DNA of 8,487 bases from Bacteroidota bacterium (GTDB taxonomy: Bacteria; Bacteroidota; Bacteroidia; Bacteroidales; GCA-2748055): assembly GCA_030592605.1 (NCBI GenBank), contig JAUVIT010000053.1, positions 1 to 8,487 on the forward strand, in the 5' to 3' direction. The stretch's first letter is position 1. Every line of letters begins with the position of its first letter. The notes under the pieces were generated by a model. That model was given only the letters and a program-made list of their open reading frames with translations, was not told the DNA's origin and searched no databases. Both the position numbers and the translations under genes were made by a program. This document shows positions 1 through 5,756 of this stretch, in pieces.

Positions 1-1041
1 GATCAGTGCAGAATCACCCCTGTTAAAGTCCAGATCATAGGGAAATGCGAAATCAACAATCCTTTCCTCATGGGCTGGGATATCCTGGGCTGTTGGGATG
101 CCGATGAGCTCTGATTCATCATAGAGTGGTTCCATGATGGTCAGGGAACGGGTTACATTCCGCGTAATGGAGTCGTTATTCCTGGACTGGGCTGATACAA
201 ATGGCGAGAGGGTCGTTTTGTAAGCTGCTTCAAAATGGGGCCATGGAACAGCACTAAGCTCTTTAAAAATTGAAGTGAGTGGTGTGTTAAAAGCCACATC
301 CCTAAGGACGGTATCGCCAGCAGTCCTGTTTCTGTCAAGACGCACATAGTCCACATGCCAGTAGTCCACATTACTCCTCTTGTCGGGTGTTTCATTGTTC
401 CTGGGAAGGCTTGCTCTGTTTCTGAACATGAACCTGAATTCGCTGGTGAGGAAGCGTTCATCGGTCACCGGGATCATCACATGTTTGAAGGGGTGAAGCT
501 CCGTACCGGGTATGCGCCACACATTGACCCACTCACTTGAATCTCTTGCATAGAAATCGACCATCAGTGAGTCCTCTTCTTCAGGCAGGTCACAAAGACC
601 ACCTGGCTGATAGAGAAAACTGAGGTAGATACTGTCTGATGCGGGGTAGGCAAGGTTGATGGTGTGGCTGGTAAGGCTGTCGGCCATAAAGCTGCTGGAT
701 GAGATCACTGCATGGGAATATATGGACCCTACCTCATCAAGAGCGTCCAGGGTGGCTACCCCGTTGGTGACAGGATTAACAGAGAAATTATTATTCACAA
801 AAGCGAAGGCATTACTCCATCTGCCTGTATCTGCATTTATAGAGCTGTTTGAAAAATCATCAAAAAATGGAAGTTCCAGCAGAACTGCCTGGGTAGATTT
901 TTTGGCACTATGAAAATCCTTGTACTGTTGAGCAGCCCTCGGATTGCTATGAAGGGGAGAAATATGCTCCTGTGCCTGTATCCTGAGAATCCCAGTGAAA
1001 CAGAGCAGGAAAGAGACTAAAACGCATCCGGTTCTATTCAT
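1..1041 (-). CDS. Secreted protein with signal peptide and predicted beta-sandwich domain; C-terminus beyond the left edge
   Basis: An uninterrupted frame runs from an ATG at 1041 to base 1, giving 347 codons with no stop, so the gene is 3'-truncated by the window edge. Residues 1-23 look like a Sec signal peptide: an Arg near the N-terminus, a hydrophobic core VLVSFLLCFTGIL, and a likely cleavage after IQA. The mature part has no further membrane segment. Residues 58-66 read FFDDFSNSS and residues 225-233 read VDYWHVDYV. Between them is an alternating polar and hydrophobic pattern typical of a jelly-roll (MAM or lectin-like) domain, which I infer from pattern alone. Such proteins in Bacteroidota often end in a type IX secretion sorting domain, but that end is not visible here. 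The start overlaps the stop of the PASTA gene by 8 bp (ATGAATAG), implying coupled translation and shared transcription. The function is unknown; a cell-surface role is inferred. Confidence 0.85.
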   Translation of the reverse strand, partial: MNRTGCVLVSFLLCFTGILRIQAQEHISPLHSNPRAAQQYKDFHSAKKSTQAVLLELPFFDDFSNSSINADTGRWSNAFAFVNNNFSVNPVTNGVATLDALDEVGSIYSHAVISSSSFMADSLTSHTINLAYPASDSIYLSFLYQPGGLCDLPEEEDSLMVDFYARDSSEWVNVWRIPGTELHPFKHVMIPVTDERFLTSEFRFMFRNRASLPRNNETPDKRSNVDYWHVDYVRLDRNRTAGDTVLRDVAFNTPLTSIFKELSAVPWPHFEAAYKTTLSPFVSAQSRNNDSITRNVTRSLTIMEPLYDESELIGIPTAQDIPAHEERIVDFAFPYDLDFNRGDSALI

Positions 1042-1864
1042 CCATTCGTTCTATATCATCACCAAGGATAGAATCGGCCATCGGCATACGTGTGGAGTCT
1101 AAAGTGAGCCAGATATCCATTTCCATGCCCATGTTTAATCTTTTAAACTCATCAAAGTCCGGGTACTGCCTCCAAATAAAGGCTCCGGAACTGTCCTCAG
1201 CTTCTTCAAAGCTGATGTCGTATGTGACGGCTCCGAGATTCAGAAAGTAATCAGAGATAATCGCTGATGCCTCTTCCAGTCCCAGTCCAACAAGGTCAGG
1301 TATCCGGGTTGTCTTGCTACTTAGCCCCATACCCAAAACCAAGTCTATCACTGCTCCTTTGGTGATTATGGTTCCTTCGTTAATAACGGTGTCCTTGTGC
1401 ATTTGTTGTAGCACATTGTTTTTCGCAAAATCGGGCTTGTATTTGATGGTGCCCTGAACCAAGCCAGCATTTTGAAGAGCAAGTTTGGCCTGGCGGAAGG
1501 AAAGTCCTATAAGCTGTGGCATGGACACCATCTCCAGATTTACAGCATTCATGGTCAGGAATATTTTCCTGTTCTTTTTTACCCTGGAACTGGCATTCGG
1601 ATTTTGTTTTATCACGGTTCCCCTGGGCATCTCTGTGGAGAATACCGAATCGACCACTTCAAATCTTAGGCGCCGGGAGGAGCTTACATCATCAACCTCA
1701 TCAAGGGTGAGACCTGCAAGATCAGGGACAACGATGGTCTTCCCGTGATGGGTATATATCTTAAGCCATAGTAAGGTTCCCAGTAGCAATACCAGGGCGA
1801 TGGCCGCTGCCAGCCCCAAATGTCGTAGGAACTTTTTTGTAAGAAGAAATCTGAAGAAATCCAT
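1034..1864 (-). CDS. Single-pass membrane protein with three PASTA domains
   Basis: The protein has 276 residues. A short cytoplasmic N-terminus (MDFFRFLLTKKF) precedes one membrane helix at about residues 16-34, so the rest should lie in the periplasm. Three PASTA repeats follow at about 42-107, 113-180 and 184-257. Each opens with a V/M/I-P-x-L-x-G-L motif (VVPDLAGL, SMPQLIGL, RIPDLVGL). PASTA domains bind peptidoglycan or its precursors in Ser/Thr kinases and penicillin-binding proteins. Here there is no kinase or transpeptidase domain, so a cell-wall-sensing or anchoring role is only an inference. The third repeat carries an acidic stretch (FEEAEDSSG). I chose the ATG at 1864; an upstream in-frame TTG at 1882 would add six residues but lies inside the likely promoter. 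The next gene starts within this one's stop region. It has its own promoter, behind the rpmH terminator. Confidence 0.88.
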   Translation of the reverse strand: MDFFRFLLTKKFLRHLGLAAAIALVLLLGTLLWLKIYTHHGKTIVVPDLAGLTLDEVDDVSSSRRLRFEVVDSVFSTEMPRGTVIKQNPNASSRVKKNRKIFLTMNAVNLEMVSMPQLIGLSFRQAKLALQNAGLVQGTIKYKPDFAKNNVLQQMHKDTVINEGTIITKGAVIDLVLGMGLSSKTTRIPDLVGLGLEEASAIISDYFLNLGAVTYDISFEEAEDSSGAFIWRQYPDFDEFKRLNMGMEMDIWLTLDSTRMPMADSILGDDIERMDE

Positions 1865-1879
1865 ATTTCGAGCTTTGCC

Positions 1880-1913
1880 CAAAGGTAATGTTTATTATAA
1901 AAATTTGGACAAA
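1880..1913 (-). promoter_or_regulatory. Bacteroidota-type promoter for the PASTA gene
   Basis: On the minus strand, TACCTTTG (1887-1880) fits the -7 consensus TAnnTTTG exactly. A TTTG at 1913-1910 could be the -33 element, with a 22-nt spacer that is slightly long. Transcription would begin roughly 5-10 nt before the ATG at 1864, giving a very short leader. The candidate -33 box is the last part of the T-tract of the upstream terminator. A small inverted repeat, CTTTG-CC-CAAAG (1873-1884), overlaps the -7 element. No function has been shown for it. Confidence 0.45.
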
Positions 1914-1941
1914 AAAATAACCAACCGGGAATCGGTCAGTT
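1911..1941 (-). terminator. Rho-independent terminator after rpmH
   Basis: Read on the minus strand, AACTGACCG (1941-1933) pairs with CGGTTGGTT (1927-1919) over nine positions, two of them G-U wobbles. The loop is the five bases ATTCC. After one intervening A (1918) comes a run of seven T (1917-1911). It lies 28 bases past the rpmH stop, where the end of the glycosyltransferase-sigma-rsmG-rpmH transcript would be expected. Confidence 0.75.
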
Positions 1942-1969
1942 ATTAGTAATGTGTATAAAAGCTTATACT

Positions 1970-2128
1970 TTATGCTTTGTATCTTGGCTCATCGGAAACG
2001 GTCAGCTTTTTACGACCTTTTTTCCTTCTTTTTGCAATCACACCACGTCCGCTGGCTGATGACATCCGCTCCCTGAAACCATGCTTATTCTTTCTTTTCC
2101 TGTTGGATGGCTGAAATGTACGCTTCAT
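1970..2128 (-). CDS. rpmH: 50S ribosomal protein L34
   Basis: This is a 52-residue, strongly basic protein starting [20 protein letters not shown] and continuing with [20 protein letters not shown]. It is the classic L34 signature, and every family landmark is present: KRTFQPS, the KHGFR(E)RM segment, the SGR-V-A-RR-KGRKKL segment. The short tail VSDEPRYKA extends beyond the usual core of about 44-46 residues, as I recall for other Bacteroidota L34 proteins. L34 is a component of the large ribosomal subunit. The gene lies 30 bp downstream of rsmG on the same strand and is followed by a strong terminator. A promoter-like element lies just upstream, so it may be transcribed both alone and by read-through from rsmG. 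There is no rnpA (RNase P protein) directly downstream, unlike the common bacterial rpmH-rnpA arrangement. Confidence 0.96.
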   Translation of the reverse strand: MKRTFQPSNRKRKNKHGFRERMSSASGRGVIAKRRKKGRKKLTVSDEPRYKA

Positions 2129-2148
2129 AAGTCTTTGTTTTGAGGCTG

Positions 2149-2178
2149 CAAAAATAAGTCATTTTTTTAGATATACAA
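2149..2178 (-). promoter_or_regulatory. rpmH: Possible promoter for rpmH
   Basis: On the minus strand, TATTTTTG (2156-2149) matches the Bacteroidota -7 consensus TAnnTTTG. An ATTG 19 nt further upstream is a 3-of-4 match to the -33 TTTG and lies inside the end of rsmG. The predicted leader before the rpmH ATG at 2128 would be about 15 nt. The region is A/T-rich, so a chance match is possible. Confidence 0.4.
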
Positions 2179-2779
2179 TCATTTTTGAAGAAAAAAATGA
2201 CTCTTTGAACCAGCTGGACAGGGAGAAGCATTCCACATGTTTTTCGTAGGGCATCAGTTCTTTAGCCAAGTCTCCTCCTTTGAGAGAGATCAGACCGTTG
2301 GGTATGGACTGCTCGCTTCCGGGTTCAATAAGTTTACGGGTCCACTGGTGTAATTTGGGAAATGCTGTAACTGCCCTTGAAACCACAAAGTCTGCTTTCA
2401 GGTCTAAGAGTTCCATCCTTTGATTCACCGCTGTGACATTTTTCAAGCCCAGCTCCTGAACGATTTCTCCTACCAGGGTAATTTTCTTCCCAATGGAGTC
2501 TACCAGGGTAAAAGAAGCTTCGGGAAACATAATGGCAAGGGGGATTCCAGGAAATCCGCCTCCGGTTCCCACATCAAGTACTCTGGCTCTGGAGTCAAAC
2601 TGGAACATCTTTGCTATAGAGAGTGAGTGCAGAATGTGCCTCTCTTCCAGGTATTCAATGTCCTTTCTGGAAATCACATTCACCCTTTGATTGAGCCGGG
2701 GGAGAATCAGCATCAATTTCTCGAAATGTTTGATCTGTTGGGAGGTGAGATCAGGGAAATATTTTAATATCAGGTCCAT
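2159..2779 (-). CDS. rsmG: 16S rRNA (guanine-527-N7)-methyltransferase RsmG (GidB)
   Basis: This cytoplasmic enzyme uses S-adenosylmethionine to make m7G527 in the 530 loop of 16S rRNA. At 206 residues it has the usual family length. Landmarks visible are NVISRKD (34-40), the RHILHSL segment (48-54), and the SAM-binding loop VLDVGTGGGFPGIPLA (67-82). The acidic end of strand 2 is at D94 (TLVDSIGKK), followed by SRAVTAFPKL (134-143) and LKGGDLAKEL (166-175). All are RsmG family signatures, and nothing essential appears missing. The second of these, RHILHSL, has His where E. coli has Asp (RHILDS). The ATG at 2779 is 21 bp after the sigma-factor stop, so the two are probably co-transcribed. An inverted repeat spans this start codon. 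In many bacteria rsmG lies beside mnmG and parAB near the origin; those genes are not here. Confidence 0.95.
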   Translation of the reverse strand: MDLILKYFPDLTSQQIKHFEKLMLILPRLNQRVNVISRKDIEYLEERHILHSLSIAKMFQFDSRARVLDVGTGGGFPGIPLAIMFPEASFTLVDSIGKKITLVGEIVQELGLKNVTAVNQRMELLDLKADFVVSRAVTAFPKLHQWTRKLIEPGSEQSIPNGLISLKGGDLAKELMPYEKHVECFSLSSWFKESFFSSKMIVYLKK

Positions 2780-2797
2780 AACGGTCTCCGGGACCTG
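2771..2797 (-). repeat. Inverted repeat across the rsmG start codon
   Basis: CAGGTCC (2771-2777) is the exact reverse complement of GGACCTG (2791-2797), with 13 bases between them. In the transcript this would form a 7-bp G/C-rich hairpin that ends at the rsmG AUG: the G of the start codon lies in the stem, while A and U lie in the loop. It sits in the 21-bp gap after the sigma-factor gene and runs into rsmG codons 1-3. There is no T-tract, so it is not a standard terminator. It could limit translation initiation or protect an mRNA end. Both roles are inferred, and chance is possible. Confidence 0.5.
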
Positions 2798-2800
2798 CTA

Positions 2801-3406
2801 TTAGGGCTTTTCCTGGGAACGGTTCATGATATTGAGAAGCAATTCCCTGGCTCTGAAGAGTTGTGCTTTTACGGTGCCTATGGGAATATCAAGTTCTACT
2901 GCAATCTCGTCATAGGAGTATTCCTTAAAGTAACGAAGTTCCACCAGCTGTCTGTACCTGGGCTTCAGGCGCGAGACAACCTTACGCATATGCTTAATTT
3001 TTTGCTTGTTAATCAAATAGGTTTCCGGATCCGGATCATCAGATTGGATCATGGTAGAAGGAGCTAGTGAATCCTCACCATCCATGGTCTGGTCGAGAGA
3101 GACATGGCTGGCTCGCTTTTTCCGAATGAAATCGATGCAATTGTTGGTGGCTATTTTGAATAACCAGGTGGAAAATGCAAAATTGGGGGCGTACTGATCG
3201 ATGTTTTTAAAAGCTTTTCCAAAAGCTTCGATGGTAAGATCCTCAGCATCCACTGGGCTGTTTACCATTTTTAGCAGCATGAAATAGATTGCATCACGGT
3301 ACCTTCCCAATAGTTCAGCATAGGCAAGTTGGTCGCCTTTTCTGGCTTTTTCTACCAGTTCGACGTCCTGTTGTGCTTTAAGAGAAAGATTGGTGTTTAT
3401 CTCCAT
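2801..3406 (-). CDS. ECF-type sigma-70 family RNA polymerase sigma factor
   Basis: The 201-residue protein has the two-domain layout of group 4 sigma factors. Sigma-2 is at about residues 26-98, with the core-binding and -10-recognition segment DAEDLTIEAFGKAFKNID (53-70) and FSTWLFKIATNNCIDFIRKK (78-97). Sigma-4 is at about 140-192, with a helix-turn-helix around YSYDEIAVELDIPIGTVKAQ (163-182) followed by LFRARELL. The acidic linker between them (about 100-135) has no sigma-3 domain. It would direct RNA polymerase to a specific promoter set; the target is not evident. The start overlaps the end of the glycosyltransferase gene by 10 bp (ATGGAGATAA), so translation is probably coupled. No anti-sigma factor or FecR-like gene lies beside it, and rsmG follows after 21 bp. 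Its sequence resembles the SigW/RpoE-like stand-alone sigmas common in Bacteroidota. Confidence 0.92.
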   Translation of the reverse strand: MEINTNLSLKAQQDVELVEKARKGDQLAYAELLGRYRDAIYFMLLKMVNSPVDAEDLTIEAFGKAFKNIDQYAPNFAFSTWLFKIATNNCIDFIRKKRASHVSLDQTMDGEDSLAPSTMIQSDDPDPETYLINKQKIKHMRKVVSRLKPRYRQLVELRYFKEYSYDEIAVELDIPIGTVKAQLFRARELLLNIMNRSQEKP

Positions 3407-4539
3407 GGTTGGTACTTTTTTTCAAAACGGCTACTTAACCAAATAGCGCCCATAAGAACAGGGAAAATCGGATCGAGTAGCAGCGAAGGTAATAATAAAT
3501 ATTTTTCGTCCAAGCGGTGCATTCCCAGTTTGAAAATGACCAGCCGCGTTATAAGTAATAATCCAAATAGAATGCCAACAGGGATGCTCCAGGGTGATGA
3601 AACACAAATCCAGATCAGCGTGATATAGAGGATGATCCGACTGATCCATTCGCTGGCCAGCCTGATCCTGGAACCTGGCTTGTAATGACCCCCGGCAGAC
3701 AAATGTCTCTTTTTTTGTTTGATCCAGGCTCGAAATGTGGTTTCAGGCAGAGAAAGCGTATGGCTCTCAGGAGAGAATTCAACGGCACAGTTTTTTCTGG
3801 TGGCATTCTCATTAACAAAGAGGTCATCATCTCCTGATAAAAGGTGGTAGTGGCCCGCAAATCCTTTGTTATCGAAGAAGAGGGCTTTTTCATAAGCAAG
3901 ATTGCGTCCCACACCCATATAGGGCCTCCCTTTTATGGCATAGGATAGATATTGTATGGCAGTAAATGTTGTTTCGTAACGGATGATTGTGTTGAGCAGG
4001 CCTTTTTTCCGCTCATATCCACCATATCCCAAAACAATCTTATGATCGCCTGAGAAATTTGAGGACATCCGCTTCAGCCATTGATCACTGACCGGATAAC
4101 AGTCTGCATCGCTTAGCAATATATGATCATAAGAGGCAGCTTTCAATCCAATGGTAAGAGCCAGCTTTTTTCCCCGCCTGAGTTTGTCATCGGCCGGGAT
4201 AGAAGTATAACGGAGTTGCTTGAACTGCGCCGAAAGCTCCATAAGTAGTTCCTCGGTATTATCGCTTGAGCTGTCGTTTACCACCACCACTTCAAACTCC
4301 CGGTAGTCCTGTTGGAGGACAAGAGGCAGAAATTGTCTCAGGTTTTTTTCTTCATTTTTTGCACAAATAATCACAGAGATTCCCGCAGAAGAGGCCTTCT
4401 TCTTTTTTTTGTTGTAAAGAGGAAGTCTCAGAAAGACAAGAAGATAGACCCCAATTTGAAACAGGTAGGCTATCAGGAATAAGGCTAATATGATCCAGTG
4501 GTAAAGGAGCGTCCCGTCGATAATTTCTCTAATATTCAT
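3397..4539 (-). CDS. Membrane-anchored family 2 glycosyltransferase
   Basis: The protein has 380 residues. An N-terminal membrane helix (about 12-37) and a lysine-rich turn (YNKKKKKAS) precede a cytoplasmic GT-A domain. That domain shows the GT2 sequence SVIICAKNEEKNL (55-67), VVVVNDSSSDNT (84-95), the metal-binding SDADC (143-147), a GDDDLFVN acidic motif (236-243) that probably supplies the catalytic base, and KQKKRHLSAG (274-283) in the place of the (Q/R)xxRW motif. Two or three further hydrophobic segments follow at about 301-335 and 348-370. It should transfer a sugar from a nucleotide donor to an acceptor at the inner face of the cytoplasmic membrane; donor and acceptor cannot be read from the sequence. 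It is the first gene of the minus-strand run and is divergent from tgt. The sigma-factor gene begins inside its last codons. Confidence 0.9.
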   Translation of the reverse strand: MNIREIIDGTLLYHWIILALFLIAYLFQIGVYLLVFLRLPLYNKKKKKASSAGISVIICAKNEEKNLRQFLPLVLQQDYREFEVVVVNDSSSDNTEELLMELSAQFKQLRYTSIPADDKLRRGKKLALTIGLKAASYDHILLSDADCYPVSDQWLKRMSSNFSGDHKIVLGYGGYERKKGLLNTIIRYETTFTAIQYLSYAIKGRPYMGVGRNLAYEKALFFDNKGFAGHYHLLSGDDDLFVNENATRKNCAVEFSPESHTLSLPETTFRAWIKQKKRHLSAGGHYKPGSRIRLASEWISRIILYITLIWICVSSPWSIPVGILFGLLLITRLVIFKLGMHRLDEKYLLLPSLLLDPIFPVLMGAIWLSSRFEKKYQPWR

Positions 4540-4598
4540 ACAGGTGTAAATTTAGCTGCCAAATAGGGAAAAGAAAAAGCAGGTTTTCAACAATTGCT

Positions 4599-4606
4599 TA
4601 TCTTTG
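4599..4606 (+). promoter_or_regulatory. tgt: Promoter element (-7) upstream of tgt
   Basis: TATCTTTG matches the Bacteroidota -7 element TAnnTTTG exactly and ends 19 bases before the tgt ATG, predicting a leader of about 12 nt. No TTTG is found at the expected -33 position, so only half of the consensus is present. This 86-bp gap (4540-4625) must also hold the start signals of the divergent glycosyltransferase gene. On that strand I see only an imperfect TAAATTTA very close to its ATG. Confidence 0.5.
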
Positions 4607-4625
4607 GCTGATCTCAGGATAAGTA

Positions 4626-5756
4626 ATGGAGTTTAAAATTTTACATCGGGACAAAGGGAGCAAGGCGAGGGCCGGCAGACTTATTACGGATCATTCTGAA
4701 ATTCAGACTCCTGTATTTATGCCAGTGGGTACAGCAGGTACTGTTAAAGGAGTGCATCAGCGGGAGTTAAAAAACGATATCGATGCCCCCATCATTCTCG
4801 GCAATACCTATCATCTATACCTGCGACCAGGTCTCGAGGTTCTGAAGGGAGCCGGTGGCTTGCACAAGTTTATTAATTGGGATCGCTCTATTCTAACCGA
4901 TAGTGGTGGTTACCAGGTTTTCTCCCTGGCAGCCAATCGTAAGCTGAAACCTGAAGGAGCGTGGTTCAGTTCACATATAGACGGATCAAAGCATATTTTC
5001 ACACCGGAAAATATTGTTGATACTCAACGGCTTATTGGTGCTGATATCATGATGGCTTTTGATGAGTGTACCCCCTGGCCCTGCGATTTCAAATATGCAA
5101 AGGATTCACTGAAGCTGACACATCATTGGCTTGACAGGGGATTAAATCAGTTTCATTCCACGGAGCCACATTACGCACACCAGCAGGCTTTTTTCCCCAT
5201 TGTTCAGGGGAGTGTATTTAAGGAACTTAGAAAGGAAAGTGCTGCATATATCGCCGAGAAAGGAGCAGAAGGGAACGCCATTGGAGGATTGTCTGTTGGT
5301 GAGCCGGCCGAAGAGATGTATGCGATGATAGAGGTGGTCAATGAGTTTTTGCCTGACGATAAACCCAGGTACCTCATGGGGGTCGGCACCCCTGTAAATA
5401 TTCTGGAGGCCATTTCACTGGGGGTAGATATGTTCGATTGTGTTATGCCTACCCGAAACGGTAGGAATGGCATGCTTTTTACCTCGGAAGGGATCATTAA
5501 TATAAAGAACAGGAAATGGATGGACGATTATTCTCCCATTGACACCTCTGGTAATAGTTTCGTAGATATGCAATATTCCAAAGCGTATCTGCGTCATTTA
5601 ATCATATCCGGTGAGATGCTTGGTATGCAGATCGCTAGTCTGCACAACCTGGCATTCTATCTCTGGCTGGTAAGCTTAGCATTCGAAGAAATTAAAAGTG
5701 GCACATTCACTGCATGGAAGGAAAAAATGATACCAGCTTTAAGTACAAGATTATAA
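4626..5756 (+). CDS. tgt: Queuine/preQ1 tRNA-guanine transglycosylase lacking the zinc cysteines
   Basis: Tgt exchanges guanine 34 of tRNAs with GUN anticodons for preQ1 in the queuosine pathway, using a TIM-barrel fold. The 376 residues match the bacterial family length. Visible landmarks are TPVFMPVGTAGTVKG (28-42), TDSGGYQVFSL with the general acid/base aspartate D92, FDECTPWP, GGLSVGEP, MGVGTP, and GVDMFDCVMPTRNGRNG with the nucleophile D271. In classical bacterial Tgt a C-x-C-x2-C...H site binds structural zinc near the C-terminus. Here the matching segment (residues 306-319, DTSGNSFVDMQYSK) has Gly, Ser and Asp in place of the three Cys. The histidine H340 (SLHNL) is kept. All catalytic residues are present, so I expect an active enzyme, stabilised without that zinc. 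Its last 43 bases overlap the permease gene, so they form a transcription unit. Confidence 0.96.
   Translation: MEFKILHRDKGSKARAGRLITDHSEIQTPVFMPVGTAGTVKGVHQRELKNDIDAPIILGNTYHLYLRPGLEVLKGAGGLHKFINWDRSILTDSGGYQVFSLAANRKLKPEGAWFSSHIDGSKHIFTPENIVDTQRLIGADIMMAFDECTPWPCDFKYAKDSLKLTHHWLDRGLNQFHSTEPHYAHQQAFFPIVQGSVFKELRKESAAYIAEKGAEGNAIGGLSVGEPAEEMYAMIEVVNEFLPDDKPRYLMGVGTPVNILEAISLGVDMFDCVMPTRNGRNGMLFTSEGIINIKNRKWMDDYSPIDTSGNSFVDMQYSKAYLRHLIISGEMLGMQIASLHNLAFYLWLVSLAFEEIKSGTFTAWKEKMIPALSTRL

Noticed and set aside
153..461. A 102-codon open frame on the minus strand.
   Set aside because: It is in a different frame within the truncated secreted gene, whose own frame is open for 347 codons and has a signal peptide. 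The 102-codon product has no recognisable features.
1472..1748. Three overlapping plus-strand open frames opposite the PASTA gene.
   Set aside because: They are antisense shadows of a well-supported PASTA gene, with no start signals and no plausible protein character.
1865..1882. Upstream TTG start that would extend the PASTA protein by six residues.
   Set aside because: It falls within the -7 promoter element, and the ATG at 1864 begins a more typical N-terminus (MDFFRFLL).
2470..2511. Direct repeat CTACCAGGGTAA at 2470-2481 and 2500-2511.
   Set aside because: Both copies lie in rsmG and encode Thr-Leu-Val twice (FTLVDS and ITLVGE, residues 90-95 and 100-105). Similar codons for the same tripeptide explain the repeat.
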